Notes: generated by a model not told the origin, from the sequence alone. A DNA stretch of 64,000 nt from Microbacterium sp. Root166 (GCF_001427145.1 NZ_LMGL01000001.1:1131241-1195240), one strand, 5' to 3'; counted from the stretch's first letter, positions 8,473 to 18,038 are shown. Numbers and translations: made by a program.

Positions 8473-9383
8473 GCACCACGCCTCCCATCGCGATGGTCGA
8501 ACAACCCGTCGCCACCGCCGAGCTCGGTGGCGGGCGCCGCTTCAGGACGGTCAAGATCCGCGGCTTCCGCGCCGGTTTCTGGACCTACGCCGGACTCGCG
8601 CTCGTCGTCGCCTCTGCAGTCTTCCCGTACTACTGGTCGTTCCTGATCGGCTCCGGGGACTCGACGACCATCAGCGACCCCAACATGTCGTGGATCCCGG
8701 GCGGGAACTTCATCGCGAACGCTCTCTCGGTCGTCAACGACCCCGCGGTGAACTTCTGGCCGGCGCTGTGGAACTCGATCTACAGCTCGACGCTGATCGC
8801 GGCATCCGTCGTCGTCACCTCCACCCTCGCGGGGTGGGCGTTCGCGAAGCTGCGGTTCAAGGGCAGCAAGGCCCTCCTCATCTTCGTCGTCGCGACCATG
8901 GCGGTGCCGATGCAGCTCGGCGTGGTGCCGCTGTACATCCTGTTCGCCGACCTCGGCTGGACCGGGCAGGTCGGCGCGATCATCGTTCCCGCCCTGACGA
9001 GCGCGTTCGGGGTGTTCTGGATGACGCAGTATCTGCAGCAGACGGTTCCCGACGAGCTGATCGAGGCCGCGCGCGTCGACGGGGCCACGATGCTCCGGAC
9101 CTTCTGGACCGTCGCCGTGCCGGCCGCGCGTCCCGCGGCGGCCATGCTCTTCCTGTTCACCTTCGTCGGTGCGTGGAACAACTTCTTCTGGCCGTTCATC
9201 GTGCTCGATCGACGCGAACCGACCCTTCCGGTCGCGCTCTCGCTTCTGCAGTCGAACTACTTCGTCGACTACTCGATCGTCCTCGCAGGCGTGCTGCTCG
9301 CGACGATCCCGCTCCTGATCCTGTTCGCCTTCGCCGGCAAGCAGCTGGTCAGCGGCATCATGGCCGGCGCTGTCAAGGGCTGA
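8469..9383 (+). CDS. cebG: Cellobiose/cellodextrin ABC transporter permease
   Basis: A 304-residue MalG-type permease, the partner of CebF. Six membrane helices are predicted from about residue 35 on. The EAA motif reads ELIEAARVDGATMLRTFWTVAVP, and the C-terminus KQLVSGIMAGAVKG is the common ending of this family. Its ATG overlaps the cebF TGA (ATGA), so translation is coupled. bglC follows 63 bp later in the same direction with no hairpin between, consistent with one operon. Confidence 0.9.
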   Translation: MSTTPPIAMVEQPVATAELGGGRRFRTVKIRGFRAGFWTYAGLALVVASAVFPYYWSFLIGSGDSTTISDPNMSWIPGGNFIANALSVVNDPAVNFWPALWNSIYSSTLIAASVVVTSTLAGWAFAKLRFKGSKALLIFVVATMAVPMQLGVVPLYILFADLGWTGQVGAIIVPALTSAFGVFWMTQYLQQTVPDELIEAARVDGATMLRTFWTVAVPAARPAAAMLFLFTFVGAWNNFFWPFIVLDRREPTLPVALSLLQSNYFVDYSIVLAGVLLATIPLLILFAFAGKQLVSGIMAGAVKG

Positions 9384-9446
9384 TCGCCCTGCGCCTCCTG
9401 CTCGTACCCTTTCCTGACCCCCGATCCCAGAGAGGACGCCGTCCGC

Positions 9447-10916
9447 ATGACTGCGAACCCTGAGCGCGCCTTCCCGTCGAACTTCCTCTTCGGTGCGGCC
9501 ACTGCCGCCTACCAGATCGAGGGCGCCGCCCACGAGGACGGTCGCCGCGACTCGATCTGGGACGCCTTCAGCCGTGTGCCCGGTGCGGTCATCAACGCCG
9601 ACAACGGCGACGTGGCCTGCGACCACTACCACCGCTACGCCGACGACGTCGCCCTGATGAAGTCCATGGGCCTGCAGACCTACCGCTTCTCGACGTCGTG
9701 GTCGCGCGTCCGGCCCGACGGCGGCGCGCTCAACCCGAAGGGCGTCGACTTCTACAAGCGGCTGGCAGACGAATTGCTGGATGCCGGCATCCTTCCGTGG
9801 CTGACCCTGTACCACTGGGACCTTCCCCAGGCGCTGCAGGAGCGCGGTGGCTGGGCCAACCGCGAAACGGCTGACCTGTTCACCGAGTACGCGCTCGACA
9901 TGCACGATGCGCTCGGCGACCGGGTGAACGTGTGGACGACGCTCAACGAGCCCTGGTGCTCGTCGTTCCTGAGCTACACCGCGGGCGCGCACGCGCCGGG
10001 CCACCAGAGCGTCGAGGAGGGCGTGCTCGCCGCGCACCACCTGATGCTCGGGCACGGCCAGGCCGTCCGCGAACTCCGGGCGCGCGACTCGTCGCTCAAC
10101 CTCGGAATCACGCTGAACCTCACCGTCGCCGATCCGGTCGACGAGAACGACCCGGCCGACCTCGACGCCGCCCGGCGCATCGATGGCCAGTTCAACCGCT
10201 GGTTCCTCGACCCGATCTTCCGCGGCGAGTACCCCGCCGACGTGGTCGAGGACATCCGCGCCGTCGATCCCGCGGCGATCGCCGCGCTCGAGGAGGCGAT
10301 CCGCCCGGGCGACCTCGAGGCGATGTCGGTGCACATCGACACCCTCGGCGTGAACTACTACCACGGCGAGCTCGTGGGCGGCCACGCTCCTGCGATCGCG
10401 CCGATCGGCGGCGACGCGCCGACCGACCGGGCGACGAGTTCGCCGTTCCCATCGCACGAGGGCATCCACTGGCACGACCGCGGCCTGCCGCGCACCCCGA
10501 TGAACTGGGAGGTGCAGCCCGAGGGGCTCACGCGGCTCCTGGGTCGCGTGTGGGACGAGTTCGCCCAGCCCGCCGGGACGGTTCTCTACGTCACCGAGAA
10601 CGGTGCCGCTTACGACGACGAGCGCGTGGTGGAGGACGGCGAGGTGCGCGTGCACGACGCCGACCGGGTGGACTTCGTGCGCTCCCACCTCGGCGCGATC
10701 CTCGACGCGGTCGAGGCCGGCGTCGACGTGCGGGGATACTTCTACTGGTCGCTGCTGGACAATTACGAGTGGGCGTGGGGGTACGAGAAGCGGTTCGGCA
10801 TCGTCCGCGTCGACTACGACACCCAACTGCGCACGGTCAAGGACAGCGGTCGCGAGTACAGCCGGATCATCGGCGCACGGTCGCTGGAACGCGACACGGT
10901 CGCCGCGGGGTCGTAG
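9447..10916 (+). CDS. bglC: Beta-glucosidase, glycoside hydrolase family 1
   Basis: A 489-residue GH1 enzyme without a signal peptide, hence cytoplasmic. It would hydrolyse imported cellobiose or cellodextrins to glucose with retention of configuration. The N-terminal FLFGAATAAYQIEGA signature, the acid/base Glu168 in TLNEPW and the nucleophile Glu384 in YVTENGAAY are present, as is the C-terminal YFYWSLLDNYEWAWGY substrate region. Length matches actinobacterial BglC. It follows cebG closely and precedes cebR, the usual order in cellobiose-use loci. Confidence 0.93.
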   Translation: MTANPERAFPSNFLFGAATAAYQIEGAAHEDGRRDSIWDAFSRVPGAVINADNGDVACDHYHRYADDVALMKSMGLQTYRFSTSWSRVRPDGGALNPKGVDFYKRLADELLDAGILPWLTLYHWDLPQALQERGGWANRETADLFTEYALDMHDALGDRVNVWTTLNEPWCSSFLSYTAGAHAPGHQSVEEGVLAAHHLMLGHGQAVRELRARDSSLNLGITLNLTVADPVDENDPADLDAARRIDGQFNRWFLDPIFRGEYPADVVEDIRAVDPAAIAALEEAIRPGDLEAMSVHIDTLGVNYYHGELVGGHAPAIAPIGGDAPTDRATSSPFPSHEGIHWHDRGLPRTPMNWEVQPEGLTRLLGRVWDEFAQPAGTVLYVTENGAAYDDERVVEDGEVRVHDADRVDFVRSHLGAILDAVEAGVDVRGYFYWSLLDNYEWAWGYEKRFGIVRVDYDTQLRTVKDSGREYSRIIGARSLERDTVAAGS

Positions 10917-10941
10917 CATCCCGTTAGGAGAGGGCAGGGTC

Positions 10942-11955
10942 ATGACGACGGACGTGGTGCGGGGATCGGTCACGATCGAGGAGGTCGCCGCCGCGGCGGG
11001 CGTCTCCAGGTCGACGGTGTCGCGCGTCGTCAACGGCTCGACCGCGGTCAGCGCGGAGGCTCTCGAGGCCGTCAAGCGGGCGATCGCCGATCTCAACTAC
11101 GTTCCCAATCGCGCGGCGCGCTCGCTCGCGAGCCGTCAGACCCACGCCATCGCGCTGATCGTGCCCGAGGACACCACGCGGTTCTTCGGCGATCCCTTCT
11201 TCGCCGCCATCGTGTCGGGCATCAACGCCCGGCTGAGCCGCTCGGACTACGTCCTGAACCTCTTCATCGCCAACGACGACCCGGGCGACAAGACGACGAG
11301 CTACGTCCGCAGCGGAGCGGTCGACGGCGCGATCATCGTGTCGCACCACACCAGCGACACGTTCATCGACCGCATCGCCAGCGCCGTCCCTGTCGTCTAC
11401 GGCGGTCGTCCCGTGCGCGAGCGCGAGCGCGACTATTACGTCGATGTCGACAACGTGCGCGGCGGGCACGACGCCACCACGTACCTGATCGAGCGCGGCC
11501 ACCGGCGCATCGCGATGATCACCGGCCCGCTGACGATGCCGGCGGGCGTCGACCGTCTGCAGGGCTATCGCGATGCGCTGACGGCGTGGGAGCTGCCCGA
11601 GGGTCCGGTCGAGGACGGCAACTTCACGGCGGCCGGCGGCGCCGACGCGATGCGCCGCATCCTCGAGTCGGGGGAGCGTCCCGACGCCGTCTTCATCGCC
11701 AGCGATCTGATGGCTCGCGGTGCGCTGACCGTGCTGGCCACCGAGGGCCTGCGCGTGCCCGAGGACATCGCGGTCATGGGATTCGACGACTCGCCGGTGG
11801 CCACATCGGTCACGCCCACGCTGACCACGATGCGCCAGCCGTCGTTCGCCCAGGGCGAGCGCATGGCCACCGTGCTGCTCGATCTGCTCGCGGGCAAGCA
11901 CCCGCGCCACGTCACGATCCTCGAGACCGAGCTCGTCGTCCGCGAATCGGTCTGA
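10942..11955 (+). CDS. cebR: LacI-family repressor of the cellobiose operon
   Basis: A 337-residue LacI-family regulator. The helix-turn-helix and hinge are at residues about 10-60 (IEEVAAAAGVSRSTVSRVVN, then NYVPNRAARSLAS), followed by a periplasmic-binding-protein-like sensor domain with GFDDSPVATSVTPTLTTMRQP. It is expected to bind the three operators upstream of cebE and to be released by cellobiose or a short cellodextrin. The gene starts 25 bp after the bglC stop, with AGGAG upstream, and has no operator of its own that I can see. It is probably cotranscribed, giving negative feedback. Confidence 0.88.
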   Translation: MTTDVVRGSVTIEEVAAAAGVSRSTVSRVVNGSTAVSAEALEAVKRAIADLNYVPNRAARSLASRQTHAIALIVPEDTTRFFGDPFFAAIVSGINARLSRSDYVLNLFIANDDPGDKTTSYVRSGAVDGAIIVSHHTSDTFIDRIASAVPVVYGGRPVRERERDYYVDVDNVRGGHDATTYLIERGHRRIAMITGPLTMPAGVDRLQGYRDALTAWELPEGPVEDGNFTAAGGADAMRRILESGERPDAVFIASDLMARGALTVLATEGLRVPEDIAVMGFDDSPVATSVTPTLTTMRQPSFAQGERMATVLLDLLAGKHPRHVTILETELVVRESV

Positions 11956-11976
11956 CCCGGCCCGACCTGCAGGGTG

Positions 11977-12843
11977 TCAGGCGGACGGAACCGCCGCGAC
12001 GAGCAGGTTCGCCCACGGATCCTCGAACGACACCGAGCGGCCGTCGTCGCGCACTTCGACGCCGCGGTGACGCAGCCGCTCGCCGAGCTCGCCGAGGGAA
12101 TCGGCCGTCGGCAGCGCGAGATCGACGCGGCCGAGCCCGAGCGCCGGCATGCGCGGCCCTGCGCCGCGCGAGTTCCAGACGTTCATGGCCATGTGGTGGT
12201 GGTAGCCGCCGGCGCTGACGAACAGCGCCTGATTGCCGAGCTCGGCGGTCGCGTCGAACCCGAGGGCGTCCACGTAGAAGGCGCGGGCGGTCGCGACATC
12301 CCCCACCGACAGATGGACGTGACCGACGGATGCCGCATCCTGCGCCGTCGCGCCGGTCGCGGCCTCCTCGGTGAGGTGCTCCGCCAGGAAGGCCCGGGGG
12401 TCGAGGAACAGCGTCGCCATCTCGACCTGCCCGTGGGTCCATGACCACTCTGTCCGCGCGCGATCCCAGTACAGCTCGATGCCGTTGCCCTCGGGGTCGG
12501 TGAAGTAGAACGCCTGGCTCACCAGGTGATCGGCGGAGCCGGTGAAGGTCCCGGGCGCGTGCCGCGCGACCGAGGCCAGGGCGGCGGCCAAGGCGGCCTG
12601 CGTCTCGAACAGGATCGCCGTGTGGAACAGGCCGGCAGAGCCCGGGCCGGCATGCCGGAGGGCGGGCTCGTGCCGCAGCACGACGATCGGGCGCCCGGCG
12701 CGCCCCAGTGTGACGGTGTCGCCGTCCGCGCTCAGGACCTGCAGGGTCACCACGTCGCGGTAATACGCGGTCATGGCGTCCAGGTCGCCCACGAGCAGCG
12801 TGACCGCACCCATCGCTGTGTCGGCGGCGAGCTTCTCATTCAT
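11977..12843 (-). CDS. VOC family protein with two glyoxalase/dioxygenase modules
   Basis: A 288-residue protein with two vicinal-oxygen-chelate modules: residues about 10-130 (MGAVTLLVGDLDAMTAYYRD to DPEGNGIELYWD) and about 165-280 (VGHVHLSVGDVATARAFYVD to DPWANLLVA). The His and Glu residues expected to bind a metal are present. Members include catechol dioxygenases and glyoxalase-like enzymes; the substrate is unknown. The start at 12843 gives the usual N-terminus (ADTAMGAVTL); an in-frame ATG at 12876 is possible but has no better ribosome site. It lies 49 bp downstream of purC on the same strand and may be cotranscribed with it. Confidence 0.8.
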   Translation of the reverse strand: MNEKLAADTAMGAVTLLVGDLDAMTAYYRDVVTLQVLSADGDTVTLGRAGRPIVVLRHEPALRHAGPGSAGLFHTAILFETQAALAAALASVARHAPGTFTGSADHLVSQAFYFTDPEGNGIELYWDRARTEWSWTHGQVEMATLFLDPRAFLAEHLTEEAATGATAQDAASVGHVHLSVGDVATARAFYVDALGFDATAELGNQALFVSAGGYHHHMAMNVWNSRGAGPRMPALGLGRVDLALPTADSLGELGERLRHRGVEVRDDGRSVSFEDPWANLLVAAVPSA

Positions 12844-12892
12844 GTGAATGAACAACGACCGGAGCGCCGTCGCCATTCCCTGAACGAGGACG

Positions 12893-13846
12893 TCAGGCCG
12901 TGGTGAGAAGCTCGAGCAGCTCGCGGTAACGGGCGGCGGTGCGCTCGACGATCTCCTGGGGGAGTGCCGGCGGCTCGCCCTGCTTGTCCCAGTTGGCGGC
13001 GAGCCAGTCGCGCACGATCTGCTTGTCGAAGCTCGCCATGCGCTCGTCCGGCGTCGTGCCCGACGCCCAGGCCGCGGCATCCCAGTACCGGGAAGAGTCG
13101 CTCGTCAGCACCTCGTCGGCGAGGGTCAGCACGCCCTCGGCGTCGACCCCGAACTCGAACTTGGTGTCCGCGAGGATCAGCCCGTGCTGCTCGGCGGTCC
13201 GCGCTGCGCGGTCGTAGATCTCGAGTGACAGGTCGCGCAGCTCGGCCGCTCGCTCGGGCCCGACGAGCTCGACGGTGCGCTCGTACGAGATGTTCTCGTC
13301 GTGCTCGCCCATCGGCGCCTTCCAGGCCGGGGTGTAGATCGGCTCGGGCAGACGGTCGCCGTTGGAGAGCCCGGCAGGCAGCGGGATGCCGCACACCGTG
13401 CCGTCGGATTGATACTCGGCCCAGCCCGAGCCCGTGAGATAGCCGCGCACCACGCACTCGACCGGCTGCATGTCGAGGCTCTTCACGACCATCGCACGGC
13501 CGGCGACCTCCGCCGGGATCAGCGACTGCAGGTCGTCGGCGGTGTTCGCCTCGCCGTCCGCCCCGAGCGTCAGCACGTGGGAGGCGACGAGATGATTCGG
13601 GATGCCGCGCCCGCCGTCGCCGCCCGCCAGGCGGTCGAACCACCACAGGCTCAGGGTCGTCAGCAGCACGCCCTTGTCGGGGATGCCGGGGGAGAGGACG
13701 TGGTCGAACGCGCTCACGCGGTCGCTCGCCACGACGAGCATGCGCTCGGCGGTGGCCGCGTCGGCCGCGTCGTCGGGGATGTACAGGTCGCGGACCTTGC
13801 CCGAGTAGACATGGCGCCAGCCGGGAAGGTCGAGGGTGCTCGTCAC
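12893..13846 (-). CDS. purC: Phosphoribosylaminoimidazole-succinocarboxamide (SAICAR) synthase
   Basis: A 317-residue PurC, which ligates aspartate to CAIR in an ATP-dependent step of purine synthesis. Signatures are VYSGKVRDLY, VVASDRVSAFDHVLSPGIPDKG, VECVVRGYLTGSGWAEY and LILADTKFEFG, with LTSDSSRYWDAAAW near the C-terminus. The GTG start lies 6 nt after GATAAT (13853-13858, minus strand), so the mRNA is probably leaderless. It is separated from purSQ by the cellobiose cluster and from purD by TfoX-N and MFS genes. Confidence 0.95.
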   Translation of the reverse strand: MTSTLDLPGWRHVYSGKVRDLYIPDDAADAATAERMLVVASDRVSAFDHVLSPGIPDKGVLLTTLSLWWFDRLAGGDGGRGIPNHLVASHVLTLGADGEANTADDLQSLIPAEVAGRAMVVKSLDMQPVECVVRGYLTGSGWAEYQSDGTVCGIPLPAGLSNGDRLPEPIYTPAWKAPMGEHDENISYERTVELVGPERAAELRDLSLEIYDRAARTAEQHGLILADTKFEFGVDAEGVLTLADEVLTSDSSRYWDAAAWASGTTPDERMASFDKQIVRDWLAANWDKQGEPPALPQEIVERTAARYRELLELLTTA

Positions 13847-13888
13847 CCGCCCATTATCCCGGGCGCGCCGTGCGGCCGTGGACCGGGG

Positions 13889-14227
13889 TCAGGGCGTGAT
13901 CTCGTCCACGTACGCGAACGCCTCCGCGAGCAGCGGCTCCCACCGCTCGCCAGCCGCGGCGGGCGCCAGCATCCACTCGCGCATCGCCCGCTCGCGCATC
14001 ACCATGCGCTCCAGCCCGTCGATGCCGTCGAGCTCATCGACGCGAGCGGCGGGAAGCTTCACGACCATCGCGCCCCGGTGACCGACGAACGCGAACACCT
14101 TGCCGCGGACGCGCAGGCCCTCGCTGCCGAACATCGGCCCGATGTCGACGTCCGGCCGCACCAGGTATTCGGCGGCGAGCGGATCGAAGATCGCGTGCGC
14201 CTCGGCAACGGCTGCGGCATCCGTCAT
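13889..14227 (-). CDS. TfoX N-terminal domain protein
   Basis: A 112-residue protein. It consists of a single TfoX-N fold: GPMFGSEGLRVRGKVFAFVGHRGAMVVKLPAARVDEL is the core, and the C-terminus (MREWMLAPAAAGERWEPLLAEAFAYV) is typical of actinobacterial members. The domain was first described in a competence regulator of Haemophilus, but these short stand-alone forms have no proven function. I chose the ATG at 14227 because TACGGT (14235-14240, minus strand) lies 7 nt upstream, suggesting a leaderless message. Confidence 0.78.
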   Translation of the reverse strand: MTDAAAVAEAHAIFDPLAAEYLVRPDVDIGPMFGSEGLRVRGKVFAFVGHRGAMVVKLPAARVDELDGIDGLERMVMRERAMREWMLAPAAAGERWEPLLAEAFAYVDEITP

Positions 14228-14308
14228 GACCGCCACCGTAGCGGCCCTCGCCGACATCGATAAGCCCTAGGGTCGAGTGCGACGAACACGACGGAGGGCC
14301 GCACGGCG

Positions 14309-15838
14309 ATGACGGAGCAGAAGACGCAGGCAGCGGCATCCACTCGACCCGGCAAGGCTCCGCGCGGACCCTGGCCCGCCCTGTGGGCGCTGGTCATCGG
14401 GTTCTTCATGATCCTCGTCGACACGACGATCGTGTCGGTCGCGAACCCCGCGATCAAGGCGGCGCTCGATCCCGAGACCAACAACCTCGACAACGTCGTG
14501 TGGGTCACCTCGGCGTATCTGCTGGCCTACGCCGTGCCGCTGCTGATCACCGGGCGCCTCGGCGACCGGTTCGGGCCGAAGAACATCTACCTGATCGGCC
14601 TCGCCGTCTTCACGCTCGCCTCTCTCGCGTGCGGCCTGTCGGGCACGCTCGAGCTGCTCATCGCGTTCCGCGCGGTGCAGGGCACCGGCGCGGCGATGAT
14701 GACCCCGCAGACCATGGCCGTGATCACCCGCACGTTCCCGCCGAATCAGCGCGGTGCGGCGATGGGGCTGTGGGGTGCGACCTCGGGCGTCGCGATGCTC
14801 GTCGGCCCGCTCGCCGGCGGTCTGCTCGTTGACGGCCTCGGGTGGGAGTGGATCTTCTTCATCAACATCCCGGTGGGCATCGTCGGCTTCGTGCTCGCGT
14901 GGATCCTGGTGCCCAAGCTCGAGACGCACCCCCACAAGTTCGACATCGTGGGCATGGTGCTCAGCGCCATCGCGCTGTTCCTCATCGTGTTCGGCCTGCA
15001 GGAGGGCGAGACGTACGACTGGGGCGTCGTGTGGGGTCCGATCACGGTGTGGGGCCTCATCATCTCGGGCGTGATCGTGCTCGGCCTGTTCATCTGGCAG
15101 CAGGCGAAGACCAAGAGCGAGCCCCTCGTGCCGATGGAGCTGTTCCGCGACCGCAACTTCTCGGTCGCCAACATCGGCATCGCGACCGTCGGCTTCACCG
15201 TGACGAGCATGTCGCTGCCGCTGATGTTCTTCATCCAGCTCGGCCGCGGGCTCACCCCGACCGAGGCCGCGCTGCTGCTCGTGCCGATGGCCGTCGCCGC
15301 CGGCGTGCTGTCGCCGCTCGCCGGTCGCTGGCTCGACCACACCGATCCGCGCGTGCTGCTCGTGCCCGGGCTGCTGCTGGTCGCCGGGTCGCTCGTGCTC
15401 TACTCCGTGCTGATGAACCTCGAGACGCCGATCTGGATGTTCCTGATCCCCTCGTTCATCATGGGTGTCGGCAACGCCGGCATGTGGGGTCCGCTCGCCA
15501 CGACCGCGACCCGCAACCTCTCACCGCGACAGGCGGGCGCCGGCGCGGGCATCTACAACACCACGCGCACCATCGGCTCGGTGCTCGGCTCGGCCGCGAT
15601 CGCGGTGTTCATGCAGAGCCGGCTCGAGGCGAACATCCCCGGCGCTGCCGATGCGGATGCCGGATTCGCCGGCGGAGCGCTGCCCCCGGCGATCGCCGAG
15701 CCGTTCTCGACCGCGATGTCGCAGGCGATCCTGCTGCCGGCGGCGGTCATGCTCGTCGGCGTCGTGGCCGTCCTGTTCCTGCGCAAGCCGGTGACGATGG
15801 CGACCACTGACTGGCAGGCCGCCGAGCACGCGGAGTAG
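14309..15838 (+). CDS. MFS drug transporter, DHA2 (14-helix) family
   Basis: A 509-residue inner-membrane transporter with about 14 predicted helices. The DHA2 motif C and neighbouring sequences are visible: LVDTTIVSVANPAIKAAL in helix 1, GRLGDRFGPKNIYLIG in the helix 2-3 loop, and WEWIFFINIPVGIVGFVLAW. Family members export drugs, dyes or metabolites by proton antiport; the substrate is unknown. The ATG is preceded by GGAGG, and a TAGGGT hexamer near 14270 may be its -10. It is divergent from the TfoX-N gene and convergent with purD, with an inverted repeat in between. Confidence 0.9.
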   Translation: MTEQKTQAAASTRPGKAPRGPWPALWALVIGFFMILVDTTIVSVANPAIKAALDPETNNLDNVVWVTSAYLLAYAVPLLITGRLGDRFGPKNIYLIGLAVFTLASLACGLSGTLELLIAFRAVQGTGAAMMTPQTMAVITRTFPPNQRGAAMGLWGATSGVAMLVGPLAGGLLVDGLGWEWIFFINIPVGIVGFVLAWILVPKLETHPHKFDIVGMVLSAIALFLIVFGLQEGETYDWGVVWGPITVWGLIISGVIVLGLFIWQQAKTKSEPLVPMELFRDRNFSVANIGIATVGFTVTSMSLPLMFFIQLGRGLTPTEAALLLVPMAVAAGVLSPLAGRWLDHTDPRVLLVPGLLLVAGSLVLYSVLMNLETPIWMFLIPSFIMGVGNAGMWGPLATTATRNLSPRQAGAGAGIYNTTRTIGSVLGSAAIAVFMQSRLEANIPGAADADAGFAGGALPPAIAEPFSTAMSQAILLPAAVMLVGVVAVLFLRKPVTMATTDWQAAEHAE

Positions 15839-15853
15839 CGGTGCGCAAGGGCC

Positions 15854-15934
15854 GCGTTTCGTCTCGTCGCTGCGCTCCTCGCTCAACGAGCAGGTGTGAT
15901 CCGGTCGTTGAGCGAGCGGAGCGAGACGAAACGC
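15854..15934. repeat. Long imperfect inverted repeat between convergent genes
   Basis: The left arm (15854-15888, beginning GCGTTTCGTCTCG and ending CGCTCAACG) is matched by a right arm (15906-15934, CGTTGAGCGAGC to GACGAAACGC) in reverse orientation, with about 17 nt between. It sits between the MFS and purD stop codons and would form a bidirectional terminator. I recall similar GTTTCGTCTCGCTCCGCTCGCTCAACG words as a dispersed intergenic element in this bacterial family; only one copy is in this window. Confidence 0.65.
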
Positions 15935-15941
15935 GCCCGGC

Positions 15942-17210
15942 TCAGCCGGCGACGCGCGCTGCGATGTCGGTGCGGTGCTGGCCGCCCTCGAGGCCGATCT
16001 CGGCGAGGGCGCGGTAGACGCGGTCGCGCGCCTCGGCGAAGGTCGAGCCCACGGCGACGACGTTGAGCACACGGCCGCCGGTCGCGACGAGACCCTCGGC
16101 CGACTCGGCCGTGGCCGCGTGCGCGAGGTGCACGCCGTCGACGGCGGCTGCGGCATCCAATCCCGTCAGCGGGCGTCCGGTGAGCGGAGTCTGCGGGTAG
16201 CCCTCGCTCGCCACGACGACGGTCACGGCGGCCTCGTCGGCGAACCGGGGCCGCGGGTGGGATTCCAGGTTGCCGGATGCCGCCGCCAGCAGCAGCTCGG
16301 ACAGCGGGTCGACGAGGCGGGGCAGCACGACCTGGGTCTCGGGGTCGCCGAAGCGCGCGTTGAACTCGATGACCTTGACGCCCGCCTCGGTCAGGATGAG
16401 TCCGGCGTACAGCAGCCCGATGAACGGCGTGCCCTCGGCGTCGAGCCGGCGGATGACCGGCTCGGCGACCTCACGGGTCACGAGGTCGACGAAGGCCTCT
16501 TCGCCGCCGAAGCCCTCGTCGAGCCAGGGGAGCGGCGAATACGCGCCCATGCCGCCGGTGTTGGGGCCGGCGTCGGCGTCGAGGAGGCGCTTGTAATCCT
16601 GCGCGGGGCTCAGGGGCAGCACGTGGTCGCCGTCGCTGAGGAAGAACAGCGAGACCTCGGGGCCGGCCAGGAACTCTTCGACGAGGACGGGTCCGAGCGG
16701 CAGGTAGGCGTCGGCGTGGGCGAGCGCCTCTGCGCGGTCCTCGGTGACGATGACGCCCTTGCCTGCGGCGAGTCCGTCGGCCTTGACGACGTACGGTGCG
16801 CCGAGGTCGTCGAGCGCGGTCTCGAGCTCGGCACGGCTGGCGGCACGCAGCGCACGGCCGGTCGGCACGTCCGCGGCATCCATGATCCGCTTCGCGAAGG
16901 CCTTGGAGCCCTCGAGCTGAGCGGCGGCCTTTCCGGGCCCGAAGACCGGGATGCCGTGCTCGCGCACCGCGTCGGCGACACCGGCGACCAGCGGAGCCTC
17001 GGGGCCGATCACGACGAGGTCGACGGCGTGGGTCTTCGCGAACATCGTGACCGCGGCGGGGTCGTTCTGGTCGAGGTCGACGACCGTGGCGTCCCGCGCG
17101 ATGCCGGCGTTGCCGGGAGCGGCGAAGATCTCGTGATCGGCCTCCTCGGACCGCAGCGCGAGGATGATGGCGTGCTCGCGCGCGCCCGAGCCGAGAACCA
17201 GGATCTTCAC
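15942..17210 (-). CDS. purD: Phosphoribosylamine-glycine ligase (GAR synthetase)
   Basis: A 422-residue ATP-grasp enzyme that joins glycine to phosphoribosylamine, step two of IMP synthesis. [19 protein letters not shown] start, [31 protein letters not shown] (ATP-grasp) and [20 protein letters not shown] are diagnostic. The GTG start is 7 nt after TAGGCT (17218-17223, minus strand), so it is probably leaderless. It is divergent from the SCP2-like gene and ends in an inverted repeat shared with the convergent MFS gene. Confidence 0.95.
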   Translation of the reverse strand: MKILVLGSGAREHAIILALRSEEADHEIFAAPGNAGIARDATVVDLDQNDPAAVTMFAKTHAVDLVVIGPEAPLVAGVADAVREHGIPVFGPGKAAAQLEGSKAFAKRIMDAADVPTGRALRAASRAELETALDDLGAPYVVKADGLAAGKGVIVTEDRAEALAHADAYLPLGPVLVEEFLAGPEVSLFFLSDGDHVLPLSPAQDYKRLLDADAGPNTGGMGAYSPLPWLDEGFGGEEAFVDLVTREVAEPVIRRLDAEGTPFIGLLYAGLILTEAGVKVIEFNARFGDPETQVVLPRLVDPLSELLLAAASGNLESHPRPRFADEAAVTVVVASEGYPQTPLTGRPLTGLDAAAAVDGVHLAHAATAESAEGLVATGGRVLNVVAVGSTFAEARDRVYRALAEIGLEGGQHRTDIAARVAG

Positions 17211-17291
17211 GCCGCCCAGCCTACCGAGCCGCCCTGGGCCTGTTTCGGCGCGTACGGATCCCGGTGCCCGCGCCCGGCGTACCGTTGACTC

Positions 17292-17657
17292 ATGGCACGC
17301 AGGATCGGCACGGCGGAGGGGCGAGAGGCCCTCGAAGCGGTGCACGCCGCGGGTGTGGCATCCCTTCCCGCGCGCACCGATCTCGCGACCGCCGTCCGCT
17401 ACCTGCTGCAGCTGCTGGCCGAGAAGGCCCCGGGCAACTCCGTCGAGGTCCGCGTGCCGCCCTTCGGCGCCGTGCAGGTCGTCGAAGGCCCGCGGCACAC
17501 GCGCGGGACGCCGCCGAACGTCGTCGAGACCGACGCCGCCACGTGGATCGCGCTCGCGACCGGGCAGGAGCGGTGGACGGATGCCGCGGCCCAGGGCCGC
17601 ATCCTGGCCTCGGGCGTCCGCGCCGACATCTCGGACCTGCTTCCTCTGCGTCCCTGA
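17292..17657 (+). CDS. Sterol carrier (SCP2-like) family protein
   Basis: A 121-residue soluble protein. LLQLLAEKAPGNSVEVRVPPFGAVQVVEGPRHTRGTPPNVVETDAATW-type organisation (shown here in part as SVEVRVPPFGAVQVVEGPRH and VVETDAATWIALATG) matches short actinobacterial SCP2-like proteins, whose fold can bind lipids or, in MDMPI proteins, act with thiols. No specific role is known. It is commonly found beside purine genes in Actinobacteria, as here. The ATG lies 6 nt after TACCGT (17280-17285), suggesting a leaderless mRNA. Confidence 0.7.
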   Translation: MARRIGTAEGREALEAVHAAGVASLPARTDLATAVRYLLQLLAEKAPGNSVEVRVPPFGAVQVVEGPRHTRGTPPNVVETDAATWIALATGQERWTDAAAQGRILASGVRADISDLLPLRP

Positions 17658-17699
17658 GAAGAGGCCCGCCCCAGCGGCCCGGAGTGGGACAATGGAGGC

Positions 17700-18026
17700 A
17701 TGGGCGAGCATGTCGAGGACCACATCGAGACGGTGCGCGTGCGCCGGGCGCCGAAGTTCTCGGTCTTCCTGCTCGTGGGCGCCGCCCTCGGAGTGATCGC
17801 CGCGATGATCTTCACCTTCGGGTTCGACGGGTCGTCCGAGATCAGCCCCAACACCGGCCTGGTGTACTCGCAGGGGCAGGTGTTCGGATTCCTGCTGCTC
17901 GTCTGCGTGCCCGTGGGCCTGGCGCTCGCGGCCGTGGTCGCGCTCATCTTCGACCGCCGGTCGCGCCGGCACACGCGTGACGTGGTCGTGGACCACGAGT
18001 CGGTGCAGACCGACGACGAGGCCTGA
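17700..18026 (+). CDS. Small conserved actinobacterial membrane protein, function unknown
   Basis: A 108-residue protein with two predicted membrane helices (about residues 22-44 and 63-86), an arginine-rich loop after the second helix (FDRRSRRHTRD) and an acidic C-terminus. I do not recognise a named family. Its start is 6 nt after GACAAT (17688-17693), and GGAGGC immediately before the ATG may serve either as leader or as part of the promoter spacing. It follows the SCP2-like gene by 42 bp. Confidence 0.65.
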   Translation: MGEHVEDHIETVRVRRAPKFSVFLLVGAALGVIAAMIFTFGFDGSSEISPNTGLVYSQGQVFGFLLLVCVPVGLALAAVVALIFDRRSRRHTRDVVVDHESVQTDDEA

Positions 18027-18038
18027 TCCGGCCGGAGG

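Noticed and set aside
8298..11096. A 932-codon frame antisense to cebG, bglC and cebR
   Set aside because: Same reason: it crosses three well-defined genes and shows only low-complexity charged sequence.
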